Shown: positions 25,959-35,254, numbered from the stretch's first letter. The stretch is DNA of 64,000 nucleotides from JBCCQL01 sp039414355 (GCA_039414355.1 JBCDJN010000012.1:1-64000), one strand, 5' to 3'. A program made the numbers and translations. Notes: generated from the sequence alone by a model not told the origin.

Positions 25959-27815
25959 GTGCACGATTCAGCCCCTCATGGCGGAGCGGCGACTAGTTCG
26001 TCCGCAACCGGCGTCCAAGCCCGGCCTGACGCGGCTGAGCCGGAGGTCCACGCCACCGATGCCGCGTCACCCAGCACCGAGTCACCCAGCCGGGTGCTCT
26101 GCCTGTCCACCGGGCAAGAGGCGACCGAGTCTCTCCGCCGACGGCTCGGCGACGCGGTTGAGCTGGTCGAAGTGTCCTCTCCGGTGCGAGCACTGGCCCG
26201 CCTGAATCAGGGCGGGTACGACGGCGTGTACGCCGATGCGGAGCACTTCGCCGAGGCGCTCGACGCCGGCCGCTTGGTGCAGAACGAGCGGATCCTCGAG
26301 GGCATGCCCGACGGCGTGGTGGTGCTGGATGCCGACAGCCAGATCGTGTGGGGCAACGGCCGGCTCAGCGAGTGGGTCGGCGAACGCGAAGTCACAGGCC
26401 GCAACTTCTACAAGGTGCTCGGCGGGCCGGACATCCTGGGCCCCGACTTCTGCCCGTTCCATACCGCCCTGCATCAGGGCAAGGCGAGTGCTTCGACGCT
26501 CCGCTGCCAAGACGGCAGGCATTTCCGCGTCCACGCGGCGCCGGTCATCCACGGCGGTCGCAAGGGTGAGGAGCCCACGCACGACCACCTGATTGTCACC
26601 ATCCGCGACGTCACCCAAGAGGTCCAACAGCAGCAAAAGCTCGCCGCCATCCACCAAGCCGGCATCGAGCTCGCCGACCTCTCGACGGATGAGGTCGCCA
26701 ACATGGACCTGGAGGAGCGGATCGAGCTGCTCAAGGAGAACATCCTCCACTGTACGCAGGACGTGCTGCAGTTTGACGTCGTCGAGATCCGCATGCTCGA
26801 CGGCGCCACGGGCGAGCTGCAGCCGCTGCTCTCATTCGGCATGAAGCCCGAGGCGGAGTGCCGGCTGCTCAAGGCGGACGCCAGCGGCAACGGCGTCACC
26901 GGCTTCGTCGCCGCGACCGGCCAGAGCTATCTGTGCGAAGACATCAGCGAAGACCCGCTGTACATCGAGGGCGCCCAGGACGCCCGCAGCTCGCTCACCG
27001 TGCCGCTCATGCTGCACGACCAGGTGATTGGCACCTTCAACGTGGAGAGCCCCGAGCCCCGCGCGTTCAGCGAGAGCGACCTGCAGTTCTTGGAGATCTT
27101 CACGCGTGACGTGGCCGCCGCGCTCAACACGCTTGAGCTGCTCGCGGCCGAGAAGGCGACCACCGCCGCGGCCAGTGTCGAGGCGATCCACTCGGCGGTC
27201 GCCCTGCCGGTGGACGACATCCTCAATGACGCGGTGAACGTCCTCGAGCAGTACATCGGCCACGAGCCCGCCGTTGCGGAGCGGCTCGCCCGCATCCTGA
27301 CCAACGCCCGCGACATCAAGCAAGTGATCCAGAAGGTCGGCCAGTCGATGGCGCCGGTCGAAGCCCGGCCGAGCAGCGTCTGCATCGAGCCGCGGCCGCA
27401 CCTGGTTGGCAAGCACGTGCTCGTGGCGGACGAAGACGGCGCCGTTCGCGAGGCCGCCCACACGCTGCTTGAGCGTTACCGCTGCATTGTCGAGACCGCC
27501 CACGACGGCCGCGAGGCGATCTACATGGCCCGCAACTTCTGCGGCGACGGCGGCTACGACGCGATCATCGCCGACATCCGCTTGCCGGACATGTCGGGCT
27601 ACCAGTTCTTGCTCAAGCTGCACGAGATGCAGGAGACGGCGCCGCTGATTCTGATGACCGGCTTCGGCTACGACCCGGGCCACTCCATCGTCAAGGCGCG
27701 GCAGGCGGGGCTGCGGGCGGTGCTCTACAAGCCGTTCCGGCTTGATCAACTGCTCGACACCATTGAGAAGGCCGTCGCCGAAGGCCCCCGCCCCCTAACC
27801 CCGCCGGCGGGATGA
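25959..27815 (+). CDS. PAS-GAF-receiver signalling protein without a kinase domain
   Basis: 618 residues from a GTG start. Domains by eye: a degenerate receiver-like segment (45-105, RVLCLSTGQEATESLRRRLG), PAS (about 110-222, GMPDGVVVLDADSQIVWGN), GAF (about 235-395, FVAATGQSYLCEDISEDPLY and SSLTVPLMLHDQVIGTFNVES), a helical segment (405-465) that resembles a dimerisation/phosphotransfer region but has no convincing H-box, and a C-terminal receiver (485-605) with acidic residues 491-492, phospho-acceptor D539 in IIADIRLPDMSGY and K591 in YKPF. No histidine-kinase ATPase domain is present, so phosphate must come from elsewhere. Its stop overlaps the next start (ATGA at 27812-27815). Confidence 0.85.
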   Translation: MHDSAPHGGAATSSSATGVQARPDAAEPEVHATDAASPSTESPSRVLCLSTGQEATESLRRRLGDAVELVEVSSPVRALARLNQGGYDGVYADAEHFAEALDAGRLVQNERILEGMPDGVVVLDADSQIVWGNGRLSEWVGEREVTGRNFYKVLGGPDILGPDFCPFHTALHQGKASASTLRCQDGRHFRVHAAPVIHGGRKGEEPTHDHLIVTIRDVTQEVQQQQKLAAIHQAGIELADLSTDEVANMDLEERIELLKENILHCTQDVLQFDVVEIRMLDGATGELQPLLSFGMKPEAECRLLKADASGNGVTGFVAATGQSYLCEDISEDPLYIEGAQDARSSLTVPLMLHDQVIGTFNVESPEPRAFSESDLQFLEIFTRDVAAALNTLELLAAEKATTAAASVEAIHSAVALPVDDILNDAVNVLEQYIGHEPAVAERLARILTNARDIKQVIQKVGQSMAPVEARPSSVCIEPRPHLVGKHVLVADEDGAVREAAHTLLERYRCIVETAHDGREAIYMARNFCGDGGYDAIIADIRLPDMSGYQFLLKLHEMQETAPLILMTGFGYDPGHSIVKARQAGLRAVLYKPFRLDQLLDTIEKAVAEGPRPLTPPAG

Positions 27816-28966
27816 GCCCGCTGGTTCAGTTTCTCTTCGCAGTTGCCGCGGCGCTCGGCCACTCCGTGCTGTGGGTTGGTGTGGTCAACCGCGTGCACAG
27901 CCAGGGCGTGAAGCGGTGGATCGTTGACGGCGCCACGCTGCTGTCCGTCATCTTGTGGGCGACCATCCCGCTCGCCTACGCGTGGCTGGTTTTCCGTGCC
28001 GGGTCGTTGGCGGCCATCGCCGAACCGAGTTCCACCCTGCCGCGGGCCTACGCGTGGTTCGCCATCGCCGTGCTGGCGGTCGCCACGCTCACGCGAATCG
28101 CCTTCGCGCTGCATCCCGAACGCCGCGGCGTCACCCGGCAGGTTGAGTCCTTGCCCATCGAGATGCCGACCGGCGAGCCGCTGCTCACACCGGCGGCCGG
28201 CTTCTGGGCCCACCTGCCCGGCAACCAAGTCGTTAGCCCTCGGCTGGTGACCGAAGAGCTGTTCGTCCCGCGGCTGCCGGAGGAACTCGACGGCTTCCGC
28301 ATCGCCCACCTCTCCGACCTGCACATGAGCGGCCGTGTGGCGAAGCGGTACTTCGAAACGATCGTCGACGCGACGCTCGCCGCCGAGCCGGAATTGATCG
28401 CTGTGACCGGCGATCTGGTAGAGTTCCAACCGCAACACGCGTGGCTGGACGACACGCTGCTCCGCCTCGCGGCGCCCGAGGGCGTGTGGTTTGTGCGGGG
28501 CAACCACGACGAGAAGCATGACCATCAAACGATGATCGCGACGCTGGAGGCGGGCGGCTTAGTTCACGTTGGAGGTCGGGCGATCGACCGCGCGATGCGT
28601 GGCCGGCGGGTGCGCGTCGTTGGGAACGAGGTCCCATGGTATCGCCGGCCCGGCGAGCCGGCGGTGGACGACTCAGCCGATGAGGCGTTCGTCCTCTGTC
28701 TCGCCCACGGTCCAGATCAGTTCCGCTGGGCCGAGCGTCACGGCGTCGACCTGATGCTGGCCGGCCACAACCACGGCGGCCAAGTGCGATTGCCGGTCAT
28801 CGGCGCGTTGGTCACGCCCAGCATCCACGGCACCCGCTACAACAGCGGCGCCTTCCGCCGCGGCCGCACGGTGATGCACGTCACCAACGGCGCGGGGTCG
28901 CTTGAGCCGGTCCGCTACAACTGCCCGCCGGAAGTGGTAATGCTGGTGCTGCGTCGCCCGGCTTGA
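27812..28966 (+). CDS. Membrane-anchored metallophosphoesterase
   Basis: 384 residues. Three N-terminal transmembrane helices (about 5-27, 40-62 and 79-100) precede a calcineurin-like phosphoesterase domain with all metal motifs: HLSDLHM (D169, H171), TGDLVEF (D201), RGNHDEKH (N231, H232) and AGHNHGGQ near residue 317. The arrangement recalls YkuE/YaeI-like enzymes that act at the membrane, for example on lipid phosphates such as UDP-diacylglucosamine; the substrate here is unknown. The 4-bp overlap with the PAS-GAF-REC gene implies coupled translation and perhaps a shared signalling task. Confidence 0.9.
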   Translation: MSPLVQFLFAVAAALGHSVLWVGVVNRVHSQGVKRWIVDGATLLSVILWATIPLAYAWLVFRAGSLAAIAEPSSTLPRAYAWFAIAVLAVATLTRIAFALHPERRGVTRQVESLPIEMPTGEPLLTPAAGFWAHLPGNQVVSPRLVTEELFVPRLPEELDGFRIAHLSDLHMSGRVAKRYFETIVDATLAAEPELIAVTGDLVEFQPQHAWLDDTLLRLAAPEGVWFVRGNHDEKHDHQTMIATLEAGGLVHVGGRAIDRAMRGRRVRVVGNEVPWYRRPGEPAVDDSADEAFVLCLAHGPDQFRWAERHGVDLMLAGHNHGGQVRLPVIGALVTPSIHGTRYNSGAFRRGRTVMHVTNGAGSLEPVRYNCPPEVVMLVLRRPA

Positions 28967-28985
28967 CCGGGCTCGGCTTGCGCCG

Positions 28986-30125
28986 TCAGGTCATCGACAA
29001 GAACATCAGCATAAAGACGCCAACGCCGACCACCGCGCCCACAACCCCTCCCTTGAAGCCGAAGAAGAGCAGGGCGCCCATGACGATCGCGATGGGCAGC
29101 GCCATCAAGGCGAAGGCGTCGCGAGAGACCATCAACCGGCCATCAACGCGCAGCAACGCGGAGAGGCCTCCCAGCAGGATTGACGCCCCCAAGCCGATCA
29201 TGATCAGCTCACGCATGCTGTAGCCGGCGGCCCCGCTCGGCCCCTCCGGCCCACGCTGCGGTTGAGGCGCCGCCGCGGGAGTTGGGGCAGGCGATGGCGG
29301 CGGCGCGTAGCCGGGCTCGCCGATGACCGGGTTGGTCAGTTCGCCGATGCCATCGATGGCGACGGTCACCTCGTCGCCCTCCTGCAAGAACACGGGCGGG
29401 TTGCGGGCGAAGCCCACGCCGTGCGGCGTGCCGGTGAAGATCACGGTGCCGGGCATGAGCGTTGTGCTGCCGCTGAGGAACTCGATCAATCGCGGCACCG
29501 AGAAGATCATGTCCCCCGTGTTCCAATCTTGCATCGTGCGGCCGTTGAGCACGGTGCGGATCCGCAGCGTGTTGGGGTCGGCGATGTCGTCCGGGGCGTC
29601 GCCCTGCGTCACCAGGCAGGGGCCGATCGGGGCGAAGGTGTCGAACGTCTTGCCGCGGCACCACTGCCCGCCGCCGCCGTGCTTCTGCCAGTCGCGGGCG
29701 GAGACGTCGTTGCCGCAGGCGTAGCCCAGCACGTAGTCCAACGCGTCCGCCGCGGCGACGTTCTTGCAAGGCTTGCCGATCACCACGGCCAGCTCGCACT
29801 CGTAGTCTACCTTGCTGCTGGCCAGCTTCCGCGGCAGCACGATCGGCTCGCCCGGGTGCTGCAGGGCGCTGGTGGTCTTCATGAACAGCACCGGGTGCTG
29901 CGGCAGAGGCTTGCCGCCCTCCTCGGCGTGCTTCTGATAGTTCAGGCCGATGCAGAGGATGTCCACCGGGTCAAGCGGCGCCAGCAGCCGACCCTCGGGC
30001 AACGGCTCGCCCGTATCGCGCAGCTCGCCAAAAAGATCGCCCTTGAGCGTCGTCCTCTCGCCGCTCTCGCGCACACGCCCGAGGACGATTTCACCAGAGT
30101 CGGTTTGGATACGGATGATCTTCAT
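28986..30125 (-). CDS. Fumarylacetoacetate hydrolase-family enzyme with a C-terminal membrane tail
   Basis: 379 residues. Residues about 1-285 form a typical FAH-family domain: VDILCIGLNYQKHAEEGG, the metal-binding VDYECELAVVIG, YACGNDVSARDWQ, KTFDTFAPIGPCLV and PGTVIFTGTPHGVGF. Relatives hydrolyse or decarboxylate 2-oxo acids with a C-C bond next to a carbonyl. After a Pro/Ala linker (about 290-320) comes an uncommon tail: an Arg/Glu hinge and two or three transmembrane helices (IMIGLGASILLGGLSALL, ALMALPIAIVMGALLFFGF, VVGAVVGVGVFMLMFLS). The frame is uninterrupted, so this looks like a true fusion that would anchor the enzyme in the membrane. A nine-base-period repeat begins 25 bp upstream. 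Confidence 0.9.
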   Translation of the reverse strand: MKIIRIQTDSGEIVLGRVRESGERTTLKGDLFGELRDTGEPLPEGRLLAPLDPVDILCIGLNYQKHAEEGGKPLPQHPVLFMKTTSALQHPGEPIVLPRKLASSKVDYECELAVVIGKPCKNVAAADALDYVLGYACGNDVSARDWQKHGGGGQWCRGKTFDTFAPIGPCLVTQGDAPDDIADPNTLRIRTVLNGRTMQDWNTGDMIFSVPRLIEFLSGSTTLMPGTVIFTGTPHGVGFARNPPVFLQEGDEVTVAIDGIGELTNPVIGEPGYAPPPSPAPTPAAAPQPQRGPEGPSGAAGYSMRELIMIGLGASILLGGLSALLRVDGRLMVSRDAFALMALPIAIVMGALLFFGFKGGVVGAVVGVGVFMLMFLSMT

Positions 30126-30149
30126 GGCTAGCGTTGGATTTGAAGGGGT

Positions 30150-30280
30150 TTAACCACAGAGGGCACAGAGGGCACGGAGTGATGCAACTGCTGGCAACAA
30201 TGAATCGACGTTTGAGCTGCTGGTTGAAAATCACGGATCTGAATCGTTACCTCGGTGGTCTCTGTGCTCTCTGTGGTTAA
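30150..30280. repeat. Inverted repeat with ACAGAGGGC-type units around a 71-nt core
   Basis: Left arm 30150-30179 (TTAACCACAGAG, GGCACAGAGGGC...) and the reverse complement of the right arm 30251-30280 match at 26 of 30 positions; the core between them is 71 bases. The arms consist of ACAGAG units with a roughly 9-bp period. Similar ACCACAGAG... repeats are, to my knowledge, common in several bacterial phyla. The right arm lies inside the 3' end of hyuB and encodes VNHREHRDHRGN. Confidence 0.75.
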
Positions 30281-31916
30281 CAACAAGCCCCGCCAGCAAG
30301 TCCGCCTCACGACTCGAAGGGGCTCGCAAAGCCGGGGCGCCCCAGCCGCCGCCGCCGGGGGTTTCGATTCGCAGGACGTCGCCCGTGTTGAGCGTGGTGT
30401 GGACTTTGGTTGGAAGGGATTCGGTGTCGCCGCTCGCTCGGGTGACCGAGCAGTACGCCCCGCGGGCCGCTTCGCCGCCGTCGAGACCCCACGGTGTAAA
30501 GCGGCGGCGGTCGGCGCCGATGGAGACGGTAACGCCATCGGCGAGCGACTCGATCTCGCGTACGAGGCCAACGCCGCCGCGGTACCGGCCGCTCCCGCCG
30601 CTGCCGGGGATAAACTCATAACGGTTAACACGTAACGGGTAGGAGGACTCGATCACCTCAACCGGAGTGTTGAGCGTGTTGGTCAGGTGCGTGTGCACGG
30701 CGTCGCCGCCGTCGCGGTCGTGCGTGGCGCCCTGACCGCCGGCGAGCGTCTCAACATAGTTGAAATAGTCACCTGTCCGCGGATCGATGCCGCCGAGGTT
30801 GATCAGATTCATCTCGCCGCTGCACGCGGCGCACACGCGCTCGGGCGCCGCTTGGTAGAGGGCGCCCAAGAGCACGTCGACCACGCGTTGATCGGTGAGG
30901 ATGTTCGCGTTGCCCACTGCCGCGGGAAAGCGGGCGTGCAGCACGCTCCCCTCGTCGGCCAGCACGTGCAGCGGGCGGTAGGCCCCGGCGCACACGGGCA
31001 ATTCGGGATCAATGACGGCCTTCGCCGCGTAGTACACGCACGAGCGTGCCGCCGACAGTCGGCAGTTGAGCGGGCCACGAACCTGCGTGCTGCTGCCGGC
31101 AAAGTCGGCCGTAAGCTCGTCGCCGTCGATGGTGACCGCCACGGCGATGCGGACCGGGTCGTCGGACCAGCCGTCGTCGTCCAGGAAGTCCTCGAAGCGA
31201 TAAACACCGTCGGGCAGCCCAGCGATGCCCGACCGCATGCAACGCTCGGCGTGATCGAGCACATGGCGGGCATAGCCGCGAACCGTCTCGGCGCCGTGCT
31301 GCTCGATGAGCTCCGCTGCCCGCGCCTCGGCGGTCCGCCCCGCGGCGAACTGAGCGAGCAGGTCGCCCCGCAGCTCGTCGGTGGTCCGGACGTTCTGCTC
31401 GATGAGCGCGATCAACTCGCCGGCGAATTCGCCCTCGCGGAAGACCTTTACCGGCGGAATCTGCAGCCCCTCTTGGTAGACCTCGTGCACGCCCAGCGGC
31501 ATGCTGCCGGGCGTGTAGCCGCCCAGGTCGATGTGGTGGGCCGTAGTCGCGGCGAGGGCGAAGAGCGTGCCTTCATGGAACACGCCGGAGACCATCGAGA
31601 CGTCCGGTAGGTGGCCGGGGCCCTCGGGGAACGGCAGGTTGGTGATCACCGCGTCGCCCGGGCGCAGCGTCTCAACGGGCACGGCGGCCGCCACCGCCCG
31701 CAGGATGGCCGGCATGATGCCCAAGTGCAGCGGCGTGCCCACCTCCGCCTGCGCGATCACCTGGCCGTCTGGCAAAGCGAGCGCAGCCGAGCAATCCCGC
31801 CGGTCCTTGATGTTGGGCGAGTAGGCCGAACGAACCATCGCCGCGCACGCCTCTTCCGCGGCGCCGCGAAAACGGTTCCGCATGATCTCGAGCGTCACCG
31901 GATCGACTTCGGTCAT
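30231..31916 (-). CDS. hyuB: Hydantoinase B/oxoprolinase subunit B-type protein
   Basis: 561 residues. ATP-dependent N-methylhydantoinase/5-oxoprolinase B family, partner of HyuA. Motifs: VDPVTLEIMRNRFRGAAEE at the start, YSPNIKDRRDCSAALALPDG, GDAVITNLPFPEGPGHLPDV, a long C-terminal half with GAVHTHLTNT-like DAVHTHLTNTLNTPVEVIE and GGSGRYRGGVGLVREIE, and the end motif IETPGGGGWGAPALR. The last 17 or so residues, after ADLLAG, are encoded by the arm of a dispersed inverted repeat (30251-30280), so the C-terminus has been extended or replaced. It overlaps the stop of the M20 peptidase gene by 4 bp and is divergent from hyuA. Confidence 0.92.
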   Translation of the reverse strand: MTEVDPVTLEIMRNRFRGAAEEACAAMVRSAYSPNIKDRRDCSAALALPDGQVIAQAEVGTPLHLGIMPAILRAVAAAVPVETLRPGDAVITNLPFPEGPGHLPDVSMVSGVFHEGTLFALAATTAHHIDLGGYTPGSMPLGVHEVYQEGLQIPPVKVFREGEFAGELIALIEQNVRTTDELRGDLLAQFAAGRTAEARAAELIEQHGAETVRGYARHVLDHAERCMRSGIAGLPDGVYRFEDFLDDDGWSDDPVRIAVAVTIDGDELTADFAGSSTQVRGPLNCRLSAARSCVYYAAKAVIDPELPVCAGAYRPLHVLADEGSVLHARFPAAVGNANILTDQRVVDVLLGALYQAAPERVCAACSGEMNLINLGGIDPRTGDYFNYVETLAGGQGATHDRDGGDAVHTHLTNTLNTPVEVIESSYPLRVNRYEFIPGSGGSGRYRGGVGLVREIESLADGVTVSIGADRRRFTPWGLDGGEAARGAYCSVTRASGDTESLPTKVHTTLNTGDVLRIETPGGGGWGAPALRAPSSREADLLAGLVVNHREHRDHRGNDSDP

Positions 31917-33109
31917 GCTCCCGCCTCGGCGTCTTGAACGGCGAAGGGCGGGTCGTCAATCAACGCCCGGTAGGCACGCACGCCCTCCTGGAGCGCGTCG
32001 ACGGCGATCCACTCGTCGGCCGTGTGCGCTTGGGCGATGTCGCCCGGCCCGAGCACCACGCAGGGCAGGTCGGCGGCGGCGTAGTGGTTGGCGTTGGTGG
32101 TGTACGGCGCGCCGCGGACGGTCGACGCGAAGCCCGCCGCCCGCAGCTTCTCGGCAACGCGGTCGCCCCACGCCAGGGACGCCTCGGAAGCGAACGGCGG
32201 CGCCGTCTCCACGGTGTGGATCTCGTAGTCGAGGCCCGGGCGTTCTTCCGCGACCGGTGCGACGGCGGCGTGAATCGAAGCGAGGGCGTCGCTGGCCACT
32301 TCGCCCGGCGCCAAGCGTTGATCGATCTGGATCTCGCAAGACTCCGGGATGATGTTGTGCTGCGTGCCGCCGGTGATGCCATTGATGCTGCAGGTTCCGC
32401 GGCCGGTGAGCGGGTGGCTGGCGGTGATGCCGGCGATGTGCCGCTCTTCGATCGCGGCGATCACCCGGGCCATGTCGCTAACGGCGTTGCGGCCGCGGTC
32501 GGGCGTGCTGGAGTGGGCGGCCCGACCGCGGGTGGTGAGCCGGCAGCGGAGGAACCCGTTCGACGCGGCCACCGCGTGGACCTCCGTCGGTTCGCCCACC
32601 ACGACACCCGCCGGGCGCCAGCCGAGCCGCGTCAACTGTTGCTCCACGAACCATCGGGCGCCGAGCTGCCAATGCTCTTCCCCCACCGAGAACAGGATCG
32701 CCACATTCGCCGCTGCCGAACCTGCCGCCATGGCTTCACGCAGGGCCCACAGCATCGCCGCGCCGGTGCCCTTCGTGTCGCATGCGCCGCGGCCGTAGAC
32801 GCGGCCGTCTCGCAGCTCGCCGCCGAAGGGATCGACGGTCATCCCGCCTACGTCAACCGTGTCCAGGTGGCTGTCGAGCAGCAGCCACGGCGCCTGCTCA
32901 TCGACATGCGTGGTGACCAACACGTTCGGCGCGGCGCCGTCGACGGAAAGCGGGTTCGCCTCAAGCCCCCACGCCACCGCGAGGGCGGCCATCTTGTCGG
33001 CCAGCTCGCGTTCGGCATCGGGCGTCCCGCTGGCGTGCGGCGTGACGCTGTTCACGCGGATCATCGCCTGCAGCAGCGACACCACGTCCTCGGGGAGCGA
33101 TTCGTCCAT
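31913..33109 (-). CDS. M20-family peptidase/deacylase (ArgE/DapE-like)
   Basis: 398 residues from the ATG at 33109; an ATG three codons upstream (33118) is possible. Zinc-dependent amidohydrolase: LLLDSHLDTVDVGG (H81, D83), GRGACDTKGTGAAML (D111), the catalytic SVGEEHWQ pair (E144/E145) and VVGEPTEVH (E173). A dimerisation insert (about 185-300, ending HNIIPESCEIQIDQR) and the C-terminal His in AQAHTADEWI complete the family. The substrate could be an N-acyl amino acid, N-carbamoyl amino acid or acetylornithine; coupling to hyuB (4-bp overlap) suggests an N-carbamoyl- or hydantoin-derived substrate. Confidence 0.9.
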   Translation of the reverse strand: MDESLPEDVVSLLQAMIRVNSVTPHASGTPDAERELADKMAALAVAWGLEANPLSVDGAAPNVLVTTHVDEQAPWLLLDSHLDTVDVGGMTVDPFGGELRDGRVYGRGACDTKGTGAAMLWALREAMAAGSAAANVAILFSVGEEHWQLGARWFVEQQLTRLGWRPAGVVVGEPTEVHAVAASNGFLRCRLTTRGRAAHSSTPDRGRNAVSDMARVIAAIEERHIAGITASHPLTGRGTCSINGITGGTQHNIIPESCEIQIDQRLAPGEVASDALASIHAAVAPVAEERPGLDYEIHTVETAPPFASEASLAWGDRVAEKLRAAGFASTVRGAPYTTNANHYAAADLPCVVLGPGDIAQAHTADEWIAVDALQEGVRAYRALIDDPPFAVQDAEAGA

Positions 33110-33229
33110 GGCGGGCATTCTACCGCGGGAACCGGCCGAACACAGTTGGCGCGGGGAGACCCGGCCCGTTGACCGCCGCCGGCCGTGCCGTGACGATGCG
33201 GCCGTCACATTTTGGTTGGAGGCACTCAG

Positions 33230-35254
33230 TTGGGCACGCGGATTGGCGTCGACACCGGCGGCACGTTCACTGACCTGGTCGGCCTGGACGAAGCGTCCGG
33301 CCGCACCCACGTGCTCAAGACTGCCAGCACGCCCGATGACCCGGGCCGCGCGATCATTGACGGCCTGCGGCAGGGCGAAGCCGAGGGGCTGTGGCGGTTG
33401 GGCGACCTCTCGCTCATTGTCCACGGCACGACGGTCGCCACCAACACGCTCTTGGAGCGACGCGGCGCCCGCACAGCGCTCGTCACGACGGCCGGCTTCC
33501 GCGACGTGCTCGCCATCGGTCGGCAGAACCGCCCGCGGCTCTACGACCTGCGTTCGCGGCGGCCCGAACCGCTCGTCCCGCGACAACTGCGCCTGGAGAT
33601 CACCGAACGCACCGGCCCAACCGGCGAAGTGGAACGGCCGATCGACGAAGCGGAAGTTCGCCGCGTCGCCAGGCGGCTCGAAGACCTGAACGTTGAGGCC
33701 GTCGCCGTCGGGCTCCTCCACAGCCACACCAACCCCGCGAACGAACTCGCCGCCGGCAGGCTGCTTGGCGAGGCGATGCCGGGTGTGACGGTGTGCCTTT
33801 CCCATCGGCTCAGCGGCGAGCCAGGCGAGTACGAGCGGCACAGCACCGCCGCCGCCGGCGCGTTTGTGCAGCCGGTCGTTGAGACCTACCTGGCGAAGCT
33901 CGAGGCGACGCTGCGCTCCATCGGGGTCGCGGCGCCGGTGTTCGTGATGAAGTCGGGCGGCGGCGTCTCGGCCGCGGCGGCTGTCGCCGAGCGGTGCATC
34001 GAGACCGCACTCTCCGGCCCCGCCGGCGGCGTGCGGGCTTGCGTCGACCTGGCCGAACGCGTCCCCGACGGCAACCTCGTGGCGGCCGACATGGGCGGCA
34101 CCAGCTTCGACGTCGCCGTGGTCGCCGGCGGCCGGCCCCAGCTCGCCCGCGAGGCGTCCATCGGGGGGCTGCCGCTCCGCATGCCGATGCTCGATATCCA
34201 CACCATCGGCGCCGGCGGCGGCAGCATCGGCTGGGTCGACGCCGGCCAAGCGCTGCGCGTCGGTCCGCATTCCGCCGGCGCCTCGCCCGGGCCCGCCTGC
34301 TACGGTCTCGGTGGCGAAGAGCCGACCGTGACCGACGCCAATCTGGTGATGGGCCGGCTCTCGGCCGATTCGCCGCTGGCCGGCGGTCGGACGCTGGATC
34401 GGGAGCGGGCCGAGCGTGCGATCCATCGCATCGCGAAGCCGCTGGGGCTTTCGCTCCAAGCCGCGGCGGCCGGCGTCCTGCGCGTGGCGAACTCGGCCAT
34501 GGTTGCGGCGCTGCGGAAGCTGACGATCGAGCGCGGAGTCGATCCCCGCGGCTACGCCCTGGGCGCCTACGGCGGCGCCGGCCCGCTGCACGCGGCGGAG
34601 CTGGCCGTGGAGCTGGGCGCCCGCACGGTGGTGCTGCCCGAATCGCCCGGCGTGTTTTCCGCGGTGGGGCTGCTGCTCGCCGACCTTCGCGAGGACCGCT
34701 ACGCCTGGCTCAAACTGCCGTGGAATGAAGAAGCCGCGAACGAGGCCGCTCGCGTGAGTCGGTTGCTCGCGGCGGACGCCGCCGACGAACTCGCCGCGGC
34801 CGCTTCGCTGAGCACGCCGAGCGTTTCGCGGCGGGCGGTCGCGCTACGCTACCGTGGGCAGACGACCGACCTGCAAATCGAATGGCAAGGCGAAGCGGCG
34901 CCGGATGTGAAGCCCGTCGCCGAACGTTTCCACTCTCAGCACCAGTCGCGCTACGGCTTCGCTCGGCGCGATCACCCGATCGAGATCGCCGGCGTCGCCG
35001 TCACCGTCGAAGCGCCGCTGCCACGCCAGGAGCTTGTTGCCGGCGGAGCGGCAATCGCCGATGATGAAACGACGCGGCCGGTTTGGTTTGGCGAAGGGTT
35101 CGTCAACGCACGCGTGATCCGGCGTACCGCCATGCGGCACGAAGAGCCGGTCGACGGACCGGCCATCATCGAGCAGCCGGACACGGTCACTGTTGTGCCA
35201 CCCGGATGGAAAGCGACCATAAAAGAGAAGGGCGAGTTGCTACTCACTGCGTAG
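33230..35254 (+). CDS. hyuA: Hydantoinase A/5-oxoprolinase subunit A-type protein
   Basis: 674 residues. I prefer the TTG at 33230 because TTGGAGG (33216-33222) sits seven bases upstream and the family's N-terminus RIGVDTGGTFTDLV follows at once; an earlier TTG at 33212 would place that site inside the gene. Actin-like ATPase fold with ATNTLLERRGA, SGPAGGV, VAADMGGTSFDVAVV and GAGGGSIGWVDAGQ, plus PGPACYGLGG and a C-terminal domain ending PGWKATIKEKGELLLTA. Works with HyuB in ATP-dependent ring opening of hydantoins or 5-oxoproline. Divergent from the M20-hyuB pair across about 120 bp; a heptanucleotide array follows the stop. Confidence 0.93.
   Translation: MGTRIGVDTGGTFTDLVGLDEASGRTHVLKTASTPDDPGRAIIDGLRQGEAEGLWRLGDLSLIVHGTTVATNTLLERRGARTALVTTAGFRDVLAIGRQNRPRLYDLRSRRPEPLVPRQLRLEITERTGPTGEVERPIDEAEVRRVARRLEDLNVEAVAVGLLHSHTNPANELAAGRLLGEAMPGVTVCLSHRLSGEPGEYERHSTAAAGAFVQPVVETYLAKLEATLRSIGVAAPVFVMKSGGGVSAAAAVAERCIETALSGPAGGVRACVDLAERVPDGNLVAADMGGTSFDVAVVAGGRPQLAREASIGGLPLRMPMLDIHTIGAGGGSIGWVDAGQALRVGPHSAGASPGPACYGLGGEEPTVTDANLVMGRLSADSPLAGGRTLDRERAERAIHRIAKPLGLSLQAAAAGVLRVANSAMVAALRKLTIERGVDPRGYALGAYGGAGPLHAAELAVELGARTVVLPESPGVFSAVGLLLADLREDRYAWLKLPWNEEAANEAARVSRLLAADAADELAAAASLSTPSVSRRAVALRYRGQTTDLQIEWQGEAAPDVKPVAERFHSQHQSRYGFARRDHPIEIAGVAVTVEAPLPRQELVAGGAAIADDETTRPVWFGEGFVNARVIRRTAMRHEEPVDGPAIIEQPDTVTVVPPGWKATIKEKGELLLTA

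Noticed and set aside
30128..30631. A minus-strand frame across the 30150-30280 repeat
   Set aside because: Its end consists of translated repeat (Ser/Thr/Glu and SVPSVV) and it overlaps hyuB in another frame.
31913..34591. A very long minus-strand reading frame covering the M20 peptidase and the opposite strand of hyuA
   Set aside because: Only the last 398 residues carry family motifs; the N-terminal part is the antisense of hyuA, a shadow frequent in GC-rich DNA.
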